A stretch of 64,000 nucleotides of DNA, from positions 42,865-106,864 of the forward strand of contig JADFZW010000007.1 of NCBI GenBank assembly GCA_015232355.1. Reading direction: 5' to 3'. The number at the start of each line of letters is the position of its first letter. Position 1 is the stretch's first letter. The notes beneath the pieces are model-generated. The model saw only the letters and a program-made list of their open reading frames with translations, ran no database searches and had not been told where the DNA came from. A program made the translations under genes and the position numbers. This document shows, piece by piece, positions 44,893 to 53,054 of the stretch. This stretch comes from Oligoflexia bacterium (GTDB taxonomy: Bacteria; Bdellovibrionota; Bacteriovoracia; Bacteriovoracales; Bacteriovoracaceae).

Positions 44893-45810
44893 ATGAGTGA
44901 AGCAGAAGGCGATAAGCATGGTTCGGGTGGTGAAAATGCTGGAGGTGGTGGAGGCGCACATGGTGGTGGTGGACATAAAAAACACAAAGGTGGTGGTCAT
45001 GGTGGTGGTGGACACGGAGATGGAGTAAACCTTGAACGGTGGCTTGTTTCCTATGCTGACTTTATGACTCTACTATTTTGCGTGTTTGTGTTGTTGTATG
45101 CAATGTCTGTTGTAGATAAGAAAAAAGTACAAGAAGTTGCAATGGGTGTAGTGAAAGCTATGGGTGGTGGACCTGATAAAAAAGCAAAGGATGAAGTTGA
45201 TATAAATAGAGGTGGGCATATGGATGGTGCCTCTGGAATGTTAGAGCAACGAGGACGAGATATACTTCCTGATTATCATATGAAAAGAGTTTCTGATAAT
45301 CAATTCGAATTAATTCGTGCTGAAGAATTGGCAGATCAAATAGAAAATTCTTTACAAGAGACACTACCTTCGGAACAATCCAATACAATAAAAGTATCTG
45401 CTCTACCTGGAGTAGGCGTGAGAATAACTCTTCCTGATGAACAACTATTTGAACATGGTACTTTAAATATCTCTAAAGTTGGCTCAGTTGCGGTAGATAC
45501 TTTTGCTAGTATCCTCGAGCAATCTAATAACACTGTGGTAATAGAAGGTTATGCTGACAGATATGATAAGATGTCCGGCAACTATAAAAATCTTTGGGAA
45601 TACTCTGCCGCTAAAGGAATGTCTGTTCTCAATTATATGTCTTCTAAATTCAATATAAATAACAAACGTCTTTCCATGCAAGCATTTGGTGAATATTTTT
45701 CTCTCTCATCAGCTCAAAGTGGTGCTGCTGAAGCAGTTAATACTAACACCTATAAAAATCGACGAGTAAATGTCATTATTTTAGGAGAGAAAAAAGCTGA
45801 TGATTTCTAA
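44893..45810 (+). CDS. motB: Flagellar motor protein MotB with His/Gly-rich N-terminal tail
   Basis: This 305-residue stator protein has one membrane helix holding the ion-binding D56 (S-Y-A-D-F-M-T-L-L), a plug and linker, and a C-terminal OmpA-type peptidoglycan-binding domain with V-I-E-G-Y-A-D and N-R-R-V-N-V. The first 45 residues form an unusual cytoplasmic tail built from Gly-His repeats (G-G-G-G-H-K-K-H-K and G-G-G-H-G-G-G-G-H). In typical MotB the tail before the helix is about 25-30 residues and not His-rich. The tail could bind metal or be unstructured. It follows motA with a good ribosome site (aggagag) and converges with the degenerate sensor gene. Confidence 0.95.
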   Translation: MSEAEGDKHGSGGENAGGGGGAHGGGGHKKHKGGGHGGGGHGDGVNLERWLVSYADFMTLLFCVFVLLYAMSVVDKKKVQEVAMGVVKAMGGGPDKKAKDEVDINRGGHMDGASGMLEQRGRDILPDYHMKRVSDNQFELIRAEELADQIENSLQETLPSEQSNTIKVSALPGVGVRITLPDEQLFEHGTLNISKVGSVAVDTFASILEQSNNTVVIEGYADRYDKMSGNYKNLWEYSAAKGMSVLNYMSSKFNINNKRLSMQAFGEYFSLSSAQSGAAEAVNTNTYKNRRVNVIILGEKKADDF

Positions 45811-45817
45811 ATCCTTT

Positions 45818-47350
45818 CTAATTTTTTTCTTTTTCTAATTCCAGCTTACGTAACACATCCTTCTTCTTACCTTTGATCAATCCTATTAGCTTATGATTAT
45901 TATCCTTTGTAGTAGCAGACATCCTTCCATTTAAATTTATCGACGTAGAAAAATCATTTTGATCGACAGCAATGTCTAAAGCAGCATTTAAAATATCCTT
46001 TGAATTTACTGCTTCAACTTTTTGTAAGTACAAATCAATTTTACTAAAATTTATTGCATCTGAAGAAGCAATGAATTTCCCACCCATCTCCTCTATTAAA
46101 CTTGTACATATTTTAAACTCTGTTTCTTTAGGTGTAATTATATTGTACGATATCTCCACAATAACAACATTTCTAACTACTTTACTAGCTATGGTGATCA
46201 GTTTGTTTTGCTGTTCTTTATCAAAAAGTGAAATAATATTAGTAAACAAATGATATAAAGTTTTATTTAAATTATTTTTATCACCTCTTACAAAGGTATT
46301 ATCATCAACATCCATCTTTAAAACTATTCCATTAAGAAATAGTTTTTGCGAGAATACTTGCACTAATTTTGTTAATACATCTGAAATCCCAATACGCTGC
46401 TCTTGTTGATCCAATGGTAAAGCTGGTGGTGAGTCATGATCATTACTGCTATCATGATCGTTACTGCTATTATTATCATGAACATTATTTTGAGTTTTAA
46501 CTCTATTATCTTCTCTGGAATTATTAAAAGATGTAGACGATAGTAAAGCATTTTCCAACATATTCGAATGATACTTGTTAAACAGCTTAGAAAGATCATT
46601 TAATCCATTATTTTCCAATCCTTTTTTAACTATTTCTTCTACCCTAATACCAGTAGGAAATTCATTTACTATCTCATTTTTCGCTTCCATCTCCAACTGT
46701 ATATTCTGACTCTTATTTTTAATTTTTCTTTTCAACTCAAGCAAATATACAAAAGCAAAAAATATAATCGTTAAATAAGAAATAGCATTGATCCAACTAA
46801 CTTTTATTAATTGTTCTCTCTTTAAAGTATTTATCTCATCATCTAATTTAAATTTCAAATCCTCGACCAATGCATATTTATCAAAAATTTTTTTATTTCT
46901 TTCTTTCATGAATATATGTGATTCATTTGGGGTAGGATTAGGATTAGGATTAGGATTAGGATTAAGTTTAGAACTTTCACTCTTTATTACTCGCTGAAAT
47001 TCATATGATTCATTTCCTATACGATTTACCAATGCCCCTAATCTTTCCACCATAGAGCTATTCTCAATTTCATTTATCAAGTCAGCAAAACAATCTTGAG
47101 TTGAAGTTAAAAAATCCTCTTTTAAGTATGTTGACTTTACTACTCCATCATTAGTGGCCGATAACAACGTTTGTACTACTCGATTGAAACAAGTATTTAC
47201 CCCATCATTTATATCAGTAATTTTTTGTGAAAAGTGAGTTATTCGATAATGAATAACAACCGAAGATATCAGTAATAGAAATGAGACTGATGCTAAAATA
47301 TTTAGGGTGTAATTCAAGTGGGGAGATATCTTGTTGTTGCGCCGACTCAT
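45818..47350 (-). CDS. Two-pass membrane sensor with degenerate histidine-kinase-like domain
   Basis: This 510-residue protein has membrane helices near residues 14-34 and about 185-205, flanking a periplasmic sensor domain of about 150 residues that contains a Pro-Asn repeat (P-N-P-N-P-N-P-N-P). The C-terminal cytoplasmic part has a Ser/Asn/Asp linker with two copies of N-D-H-D-S and an ATPase-like stretch with N-K-T-L-Y-H-L-F-T-N, recalling the kinase N box. I see neither a convincing phospho-acceptor His motif nor G boxes, so it is likely catalytically inactive. It is convergent with motB (7-base gap). It could be a motility-linked sensor or pseudo-kinase. Confidence 0.6.
   Translation of the reverse strand: MSRRNNKISPHLNYTLNILASVSFLLLISSVVIHYRITHFSQKITDINDGVNTCFNRVVQTLLSATNDGVVKSTYLKEDFLTSTQDCFADLINEIENSSMVERLGALVNRIGNESYEFQRVIKSESSKLNPNPNPNPNPTPNESHIFMKERNKKIFDKYALVEDLKFKLDDEINTLKREQLIKVSWINAISYLTIIFFAFVYLLELKRKIKNKSQNIQLEMEAKNEIVNEFPTGIRVEEIVKKGLENNGLNDLSKLFNKYHSNMLENALLSSTSFNNSREDNRVKTQNNVHDNNSSNDHDSSNDHDSPPALPLDQQEQRIGISDVLTKLVQVFSQKLFLNGIVLKMDVDDNTFVRGDKNNLNKTLYHLFTNIISLFDKEQQNKLITIASKVVRNVVIVEISYNIITPKETEFKICTSLIEEMGGKFIASSDAINFSKIDLYLQKVEAVNSKDILNAALDIAVDQNDFSTSINLNGRMSATTKDNNHKLIGLIKGKKKDVLRKLELEKEKN
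46435..46470. repeat. 18-base in-frame tandem duplication in the sensor gene
   Basis: The 18-base unit catgatcattactgctat is repeated once with one change. It encodes the doubled N-D-H-D-S run of the gene on the minus strand. Confidence 0.85.
46935..46964. repeat. (GGATTA)5 microsatellite in the sensor gene
   Basis: Five perfect copies of ggatta occur in a row. On the minus strand they encode Asn-Pro dipeptides in the periplasmic domain. Because the unit is a multiple of three, copy-number slips would keep the frame. Confidence 0.9.
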
Positions 47351-47600
47351 GCAAATGCCTTTATTACTTTCAAGTTGGGTTTAAGAGAATATATATTGCA
47401 ATTTGTGTCTATGTTTTATATAAAATCCTCACTGAGATAATAATCAGAAGTAGTCAATTATTATCTAAATCATTATCTTAAGATAAAAAGATAAATAAAG
47501 TGAGAATAACATTTTAACATTTACTAAACGTCCTTACAAAAATTTTACTACGACGATTTCTGACGTCAAGAAGGTAATAATATATTAGTATTGAAAGAGA

Positions 47601-48629
47601 ATGAGAAAAATTTTAATCTTTTTTACAGTATCCCTTTTAGCACACATATTTTTATTTATGTTGCTAATCGTTTTAGAGATTTTAGGGTTTAATGCTCTCA
47701 ATTCTTTCCATAATCGTTGGGCCACAAAAAAACCACCAAAAAACAAAATTACTATTACTAGAGTAGAAAAGAAAGATCTTGAGCAAGTAAAATTCAAAAA
47801 TTTAGGAAAAGAAAATGCTGTAAAAAATATTTTTAATGCTCCAATAAATAAAAAACTCTCTGATAGAGAGAGTGATTCTCTTCGTAAACCTACTCAGGTT
47901 AGTTCTACTCAATCGAAACAAACTGAAAATAAGTCTGAAAATAAATCTGAAAATAAGAGAGAGCTATCACTCTCCTCTCTTAGAATTATTAAAGAGAGTA
48001 ATGGTAAATATCTATTCGATGACAAACGTAAGAAGCGAGACCAAATTGTTATAAAAAAAGCAATCGACAAAGAAAAGACTGAAAAAATTCTAGAAGAGAT
48101 GCAACGAGAAGAGAGTAATCATAAAAATTTCAATTCCAAAACGCTCTCTTTTGAAACAAAAACAGGTCAATTACTACTTCCCAACTCACTTACTTCTCTA
48201 CATCCAAGTCGCGAAGATCTCTCAGCACTACCCTCTCTTATGGAAGATCTCAATTTGAGTTTACGTTTTGAGGTTCCTCAGGGGGTAAGCTATGATAAAT
48301 TAAATGAGCAAGATTTAAAATTTTATAGTTTTAATATGAGAGTATTTAGGTCTTATATAAACGCCATCTTCCGTGCTTATGAGAGTTTTAAGAGGGAAAA
48401 TCCTCACATTGATTTGAATTTTGTTGAAAAGCAAGTATTGGTTGCTACTGTTTTATACTCTGTCTCTGGAAAAATTGAACAAATTAGCTTCATTCAAAGT
48501 TCTAATAACGATAAAGTTCAGGGGATTTTTCAACGAGCTCTGGAACAAAACAATGTTTTCAACCCTCCTAGAGAAATAGTGAAGGATGGTCATTTCTACT
48601 TGAATTATCAATTGATTATCAATCCCTGA
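47601..48629 (+). CDS. TonB/TolA-like energy-transducer protein
   Basis: This 342-residue protein has one N-terminal membrane helix (about residues 5-30), a long Lys/Glu-rich, low-complexity periplasmic spacer with repeats T-E-N-K-S-E-N-K-S-E-N-K, and a C-terminal globular domain with V-A-T-V-L-Y-S-V-S-G-K-I-E-Q-I and N-N-V-F-N-P-P-R. That layout matches TonB-like transducers, and AgmX/GltJ-like proteins are an alternative. Partner ExbBD proteins are not in the window. It ends TGA-TAA and overlaps the anti-sigma gene by 11 bases on the other strand. Confidence 0.65.
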   Translation: MRKILIFFTVSLLAHIFLFMLLIVLEILGFNALNSFHNRWATKKPPKNKITITRVEKKDLEQVKFKNLGKENAVKNIFNAPINKKLSDRESDSLRKPTQVSSTQSKQTENKSENKSENKRELSLSSLRIIKESNGKYLFDDKRKKRDQIVIKKAIDKEKTEKILEEMQREESNHKNFNSKTLSFETKTGQLLLPNSLTSLHPSREDLSALPSLMEDLNLSLRFEVPQGVSYDKLNEQDLKFYSFNMRVFRSYINAIFRAYESFKRENPHIDLNFVEKQVLVATVLYSVSGKIEQISFIQSSNNDKVQGIFQRALEQNNVFNPPREIVKDGHFYLNYQLIINP

Positions 48630-49053
48630 TAATTGATTTAAAAATTTTTTTCAACTTATCACTCACTAATGAATGACTTGTAGATAACGTTGATGACTTT
48701 GATGACTTTATTGTTGTATTTTTATTTTTAAACAACATCTCTACAATATCTTTGACCTCTCTTCTGATACTTTCCAAAGCTTGATCACTTATCTGTCTTC
48801 TGGCAATATTTTTTGATATTCTTTTAATAATTATTTTCTTTTCTTCAAAAGTTTTTTTGCAACAAGCACACTTTTCGATATGCTTATCCATAAATAATTT
48901 AAAATTCTCATCATGATTTCCCTCAATATAACCATGTATTTTTTCAGAAAAATAACATTGCTTATGTTTAGACGGTTGAGGTTGATTGCTTGATTTATTT
49001 AAACTCTTAAATTGATCCTGTTCAACAAACTCTTTCATTTGAAATGATTCCAT
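48619..49053 (-). CDS. Zinc-dependent anti-sigma factor, ZAS type, no membrane helix
   Basis: This 144-residue protein has C33-x24-H58-x3-C62-x2-C65, an exact match to the ZAS zinc motif (C-x24-25-H-x3-C-x2-C) of anti-sigma factors. Unlike many ZAS proteins it has no transmembrane helix, so it is likely a soluble sensor. The C-terminus is a Ser/Thr-rich, basic tail. It follows the sigma-factor gene with a 32-base overlap if the first ATG (49053) is used; ATG 49038 is preceded by GGAA and would reduce this to 17 bases. The overlap shows translational coupling, as expected for a sigma/anti-sigma pair. Confidence 0.75.
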   Translation of the reverse strand: MESFQMKEFVEQDQFKSLNKSSNQPQPSKHKQCYFSEKIHGYIEGNHDENFKLFMDKHIEKCACCKKTFEEKKIIIKRISKNIARRQISDQALESIRREVKDIVEMLFKNKNTTIKSSKSSTLSTSHSLVSDKLKKIFKSIIRD

Positions 49054-49537
49054 TAAATTTTTCTCTAGCTAAATTAATTTTTTTCTCCAATATTTCGACA
49101 TTGATCTCTAATATTTTTGCTATCTCTTCATAGGAAGAGATAAAGACTTCTTTTAAAAACAATATACTTCTTTCCTCCATCTCTAAAGAATAGAAATTTG
49201 AATAGATTGGATTCTTGTTGTCTAGATTATCTGAAAAATTTTTAAAATTTTCTGCCAATTGAATATGTCGTTTACTTGCAATCCGATAAACATAGCTATA
49301 TAAACTGAGCTTCAATTGATTATAGTTATGTTCTATCAGCTTTTTTTTACTTTCACTCAATATGTTATCAGCATAAACGCAAGAATCTATCAGCTGACGT
49401 TCGTGTAACGAAACGACTAACAAAGCATCTATTACTACCTGTTCTGCCTGTAAGTCATCTGGAATAATCGCCCATGCAAAACTGAATAACTCTGGTATAT
49501 ATCCTGTCAACAATAATTCAAATTCTTTTCTTTTCAC
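49022..49537 (-). CDS. ECF-like RNA polymerase sigma factor
   Basis: This 171-residue protein has a divergent sigma region 2 (Y-I-P-E-L-F-S-F-A-W, then D-D-L-Q-A-E-Q-V-V) and a region-4 helix-turn-helix near the C-terminus (E-E-I-A-K-I-L-E-I-N-V-E-I-L-E-K-K), fitting a short sigma-70 family member of the ECF class. The start is GTG. It directly precedes and overlaps a ZAS anti-sigma. The 80 bases upstream contain direct repeats. Without a search, the ECF subgroup cannot be named; region 2 is weak, so confidence is moderate. Confidence 0.7.
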   Translation of the reverse strand: MKRKEFELLLTGYIPELFSFAWAIIPDDLQAEQVVIDALLVVSLHERQLIDSCVYADNILSESKKKLIEHNYNQLKLSLYSYVYRIASKRHIQLAENFKNFSDNLDNKNPIYSNFYSLEMEERSILFLKEVFISSYEEIAKILEINVEILEKKINLAREKFNGIISNERVC

Positions 49538-49570
49538 AGATTATATTTTAGCAAGCTTTGAGATTACAAT

Positions 49571-49625
49571 CAATAGTTGCAATTGTTAGTTGCAATTTTT
49601 AGTTCCAATTGAAATTGTTAATTCC
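49571..49625. repeat. Imperfect direct repeats upstream of the sigma gene
   Basis: The region contains repeated aatagttgcaattg/ttagttgcaattt units (two gttgcaatt copies) and two gttccaatt/attccaatt copies. On the minus strand GGAACT (49600-49605) resembles an ECF -35 element, but no matching -10 was found. It could be an autoregulated promoter. Confidence 0.45.
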
Positions 49626-50679
49626 AATTTTTCTCTATATACCTATAGAAATCAATCAATGATAATTTCATCTCTGATTTAATTTTAGCAATTTCGTCAA
49701 ATTTTCTTTGGTAAGTTAATAGTGACACAAAAGAGGCATTATTCCACTTCTTATCTAAAAAATAGCATTGTGAATTTTTTAGTGAAAACTTTTCACATAA
49801 TTTCTTAACTTGCGGATAGAAATCATGCTGTAAATAAGAATCAAGAATTTTTTGTGCCAATTCCTTTGTTGATGGTTTTTCTTTACTATAGCGATCTTGT
49901 AGAATATTAACCATCTTTACAATCTCTGATTTTATCTGATCATAATTATCTTCCATCCTCTGATGCTTGGCCAGTTCTTCTACATCTTTTTGTTCTTTGC
50001 TGAAGTATAGTTTAACTAATTCTCCTGCAAAAAAATTTGCTAGATTTTCATTTAACTCTACTTTGTTCTTTACAAAAAAAATGGAATGAAAAAGTTCATG
50101 AAATATTAACTCTGCCAATTGATATCTATCATAATTAAAAAATGATGATAAAATAGTATCTTCAAAAAAACCTAGAGTAGAATAAGCATTCACCGGATAC
50201 ACGGTGGTAACATACTCCTCTTTTTCTAAATCATTTGCATATTTATAAGCACTCTCTTTGCTAAAAAAACCTAAATAAGGAAAGCATCCCACAAATGGAA
50301 AACACTCATCTTTTGCTTTAATCTCATAAAATTTAGAGGCCACTACTAAATAAGTTACATGTTGATCGTCTAAAATAGTAGTCTTCGAATAAATTTTGCT
50401 GTTTGCTTTGGAAAAGAAATCATAAAAAAACTTTTTATACTCTAAAATCTCTCCTATTTTTTGTTTATACTCTTTTGAAATTTGCGGATTCTTTAATACC
50501 ACTTCATTATCTTTAGCACTATTTTGTAATTTTAACTGTCCACGCCCCTGTTCAAAGATATATTGAATTCTGGCACATGAACTGAAAATAATACTAGCAC
50601 CAGCGGCAGCAGCAGTAGAAAGACAAAAAATAATGAAAATGCTATAGGCCCTAAAATAGCAACGAAAATCCTGCTTCAT
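49618..50679 (-). CDS. Aminopeptidase-like zinc protein (PF10023 family), predicted lipoprotein
   Basis: This 353-residue protein begins with a hydrophobic segment and a lipobox-like S-S-C (C35), so it is probably a lipoprotein. The body matches the putative aminopeptidase family PF10023: FPFVGCFPYLGFF, A-Y-S-T-L-G-F-F-E-D and the gluzincin H194-E-L-F-H198 with the third ligand region N-E (E211). This family is annotated as zinc aminopeptidase on motif grounds, and biochemical evidence is scarce to my knowledge. A GAGG ribosome site precedes the ATG, which overlaps the upstream barrel gene by 29 bases. It is part of the 52156-49618 minus-strand run. Confidence 0.82.
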   Translation of the reverse strand: MKQDFRCYFRAYSIFIIFCLSTAAAAGASIIFSSCARIQYIFEQGRGQLKLQNSAKDNEVVLKNPQISKEYKQKIGEILEYKKFFYDFFSKANSKIYSKTTILDDQHVTYLVVASKFYEIKAKDECFPFVGCFPYLGFFSKESAYKYANDLEKEEYVTTVYPVNAYSTLGFFEDTILSSFFNYDRYQLAELIFHELFHSIFFVKNKVELNENLANFFAGELVKLYFSKEQKDVEELAKHQRMEDNYDQIKSEIVKMVNILQDRYSKEKPSTKELAQKILDSYLQHDFYPQVKKLCEKFSLKNSQCYFLDKKWNNASFVSLLTYQRKFDEIAKIKSEMKLSLIDFYRYIEKNWN

Positions 50680-51289
50680 ACTTTATATAATCCTCGGCCT
50701 CAGAGAATCTGAATGCTCTAAAAACGGTCTTTACTGATCCATTTAACATAAAATACTTTGTTGCTCGAATTTTGAGTGCAAATGTAGCATAACAATTATC
50801 ACTTTGATCCTTAGGCCTCGTAGCATAGAGAGATCCTTGATTTCCATACAGATCCTCTAAAATATATGTAGTCCCTCCAGATTGAATCTGTCTTGCATAT
50901 CCTAAACTAATCGCAGGTACAATGAATGAAGAAAGAGGCGCCAAAATTTGTCTTACTCCAGCACCATACATTCTAGTATTAATCTCATTGTATACAGAAA
51001 CTATATATACTCCTCCACCAAAATAATGGCGATCCTTTTCACTAATTATATCTGTGGTATAACTATAATTAAGCTCTAAACCTGTATAGCTCCAAATATA
51101 AACTGCTATACCTCCAGAATAGGTGGTGGACTTCATAGTATTATGTTTGTCTTCACCATAAGCCTGCTTACTGTAACTATATCCTCCTGAAAATTCCATC
51201 ACCGCAAATGATTCTTCAATCACCAGAAATAAAATCAGAAGTATACATAAAAGAGAAAAAATTATTTTATTTAAAAAAGAGATCCTCAT
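50651..51289 (-). CDS. Outer-membrane beta-barrel-like protein
   Basis: This 212-residue protein has an N-terminal signal peptide (residues about 1-29), then amphipathic strands with alternating aromatic residues, such as F-S-G-G-Y-S-Y-S and L-E-L-N-Y-S-Y-T, and ends with a terminal Phe, the usual mark of an outer-membrane barrel. Eight strands are plausible (OmpX or OprF N-terminal size). Its 3' end overlaps the aminopeptidase-like gene. Function is not known. Confidence 0.65.
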   Translation of the reverse strand: MRISFLNKIIFSLLCILLILFLVIEESFAVMEFSGGYSYSKQAYGEDKHNTMKSTTYSGGIAVYIWSYTGLELNYSYTTDIISEKDRHYFGGGVYIVSVYNEINTRMYGAGVRQILAPLSSFIVPAISLGYARQIQSGGTTYILEDLYGNQGSLYATRPKDQSDNCYATFALKIRATKYFMLNGSVKTVFRAFRFSEAEDYIKYEAGFSLLF

Positions 51290-51310
51290 ACAATCAATTG
51301 TACGAGCAAT

Positions 51311-52156
51311 TTAATCTTGATGAAATTGGGTAAATAAATCCGATAGTGAATCTGTAAGATTAATCTTTAAATTATTTGCATATCCTACGTTGAGTGATTT
51401 TTTTTGCTCATCCATATACAACGAGCGGTTGATTTCAATTTGAATAGTGTTGGTATTAAAATTTCCAACTCCATTATAACCAAAATACTTTGTTATATTT
51501 CCTCCGAAATAAGGATCATTAATTGCTGGTTTATAGGAAAATGCTCTTAATTTATCATAAACAAAATTTATGTATTCGGGAACACAGGTGCTACCTTTTA
51601 GATCAGAGATACAAAAATCAGCTCGCGTGGTTTTCTGATTTGGATTAAGCTTCAAATGATATTCAGTTGGTCTTGAAGGCATGGAATGCAGATCTACAAA
51701 AGATATTCTTCTTTGCTGATACTTTTGTTCCATCTCTCTTATTAGGTTGCTTAAGAAACCATAGTAGGATCGATGATATTTTTCTAACATCATCTCTCGT
51801 TTATCAACATCCATGTTAGCAACTCTTATCTTTACCCCTTTTGTATTTTCCTCCCAATAAAGAACCGCTGTCTCCTCTGGTCGATTAAGATCGACGGCCA
51901 CTCGATGAATGTTGGCCACCACTACTCCTATTCCCAACTTTCGAAGTGCTTGGATATCAATCAATTCAGAAACTTTATAATCAACATCCTCGTTGTATGC
52001 TTGAAGATCACCTGAAAGATATTGATTGAATTCTGGAGGTATTACTTCTCCAGAATGTGGAATCGACAAAATACCTTTCACTTCATTATTTGATGAATTT
52101 AATGGTGAATAATAATTAATCACGTAAGAATCAGGCACTTTGATAGATTCAAACAT
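51311..52156 (-). CDS. N-formylglutamate amidohydrolase-like protein
   Basis: This 281-residue protein matches the FGase family: I-P-H-S-G-E-V-I-P near the start, A-N-I-H-R-V-A-V-D-L-N-R-P and V-D-L-H-S-M-P, with the metal-binding His residues spread along these motifs. The archetype cleaves N-formylglutamate to formate and glutamate in histidine catabolism, but many homologs sit outside hut operons and act on unknown formyl or acyl amides. No hut genes are nearby. The ATG follows aagggagag. It leads a minus-strand run with the barrel and the aminopeptidase-like gene. Confidence 0.85.
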   Translation of the reverse strand: MFESIKVPDSYVINYYSPLNSSNNEVKGILSIPHSGEVIPPEFNQYLSGDLQAYNEDVDYKVSELIDIQALRKLGIGVVVANIHRVAVDLNRPEETAVLYWEENTKGVKIRVANMDVDKREMMLEKYHRSYYGFLSNLIREMEQKYQQRRISFVDLHSMPSRPTEYHLKLNPNQKTTRADFCISDLKGSTCVPEYINFVYDKLRAFSYKPAINDPYFGGNITKYFGYNGVGNFNTNTIQIEINRSLYMDEQKKSLNVGYANNLKINLTDSLSDLFTQFHQD

Positions 52157-52256
52157 AGATACTCTCCCTTAAAAAAATTTGTATTGAAAAATCGCCTACT
52201 ATTGAAGCACAATTTAATTAATCATTCTAAGTTATTTAAACATGAATTACTAAAAA

Positions 52257-53054
52257 TTGCCAAGAGTAAAGACAAGGAAACAAGCGGTGTCAATAATATC
52301 AAGTTTTCCAGAAACATTTCCAGAAACATTTCCTGAAACAAATGGTATTAATATAAAAAATGAAAAGTCGCTTCATCAAGATATAAAGAAATGGTACTAT
52401 CAAAATGGTGATCGATTAGAGGTAAAAGTCAGTGGAAAAATTATTGATATCGTTAGAGATGATTTGCTAATTGAAATTCAAACTCAAAATTTAAGTGCCA
52501 TCAAAATGAAAATTGCCAAGCTTATCGATCAACATAGAATAAGGGCCGTATATCCTCTTGCTATAGAAAGTACAGTGATCACCTTGGCGCCAAAATCTTA
52601 TGAGATCTTAAGAAGCAGGAAATCTCCCAAAAAATTAACTTTTATTGATATCTTTGATGAATTACTTGGTATCGCAAGTTATTTAGCACATAAAAATTTC
52701 TCCCTGGACGTAATTCTTATTAAACAACAAGATGTCAGAATTGATGATGGACATGGGTCATGGAGGAGAAGAGGAGTCAGTATCGTAGATAAACATCTTC
52801 TAGAAGTAGTTGATCGAAAATTTTTTGCAACAGCAGAGGACTATCTTCAAATACTACCAATCAAAAAACTACCTACTTTATTTACCAACAAAGAATTAGC
52901 ACAAATAATGAATCTTAAGTGTAATAAAGTTACAAAAATTACATATTGTTTGAAAAAGATGAACTTGATAACTGTAATTGGTCGTCGAAAGAGATCGTTA
53001 CTTTATAGCTTACCAGATCCTACATTAGATCCTACCCTGCCTTCTTTAATTTAA
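52257..53054 (+). CDS. Conserved PD-(D/E)XK-like protein with C-terminal winged helix
   Basis: This 265-residue protein opens with a repeat-derived tail (F-P-E-T three times, about residues 17-28). A core follows, LHQDIKKWYYQNGDRLEV, then I-D-I-V-R-D-D-L-L-I-E-I-Q-T, which resembles a PD-(D/E)XK endonuclease active site with E-x-Q in place of E-x-K. A highly conserved-looking G-S-W-R-R-R-G-V-S-I-V-D follows, then a winged-helix-like region (F-T-N-K-E-L-A-Q-I-M-N-L). I recall homologs scattered across bacteria with no known function. The start is TTG 52257 or GTG 52287; neither has a strong ribosome site. The gene overlaps the convergent receiver-kinase by 23 bases. Confidence 0.65.
   Translation: MPRVKTRKQAVSIISSFPETFPETFPETNGINIKNEKSLHQDIKKWYYQNGDRLEVKVSGKIIDIVRDDLLIEIQTQNLSAIKMKIAKLIDQHRIRAVYPLAIESTVITLAPKSYEILRSRKSPKKLTFIDIFDELLGIASYLAHKNFSLDVILIKQQDVRIDDGHGSWRRRGVSIVDKHLLEVVDRKFFATAEDYLQILPIKKLPTLFTNKELAQIMNLKCNKVTKITYCLKKMNLITVIGRRKRSLLYSLPDPTLDPTLPSLI

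Noticed and set aside
46935..46964. (GGATTA)5 as a telomere-like array
   Set aside because: It is only 30 bases, lies inside a coding frame and encodes Asn-Pro repeats; nothing else supports a chromosome end.
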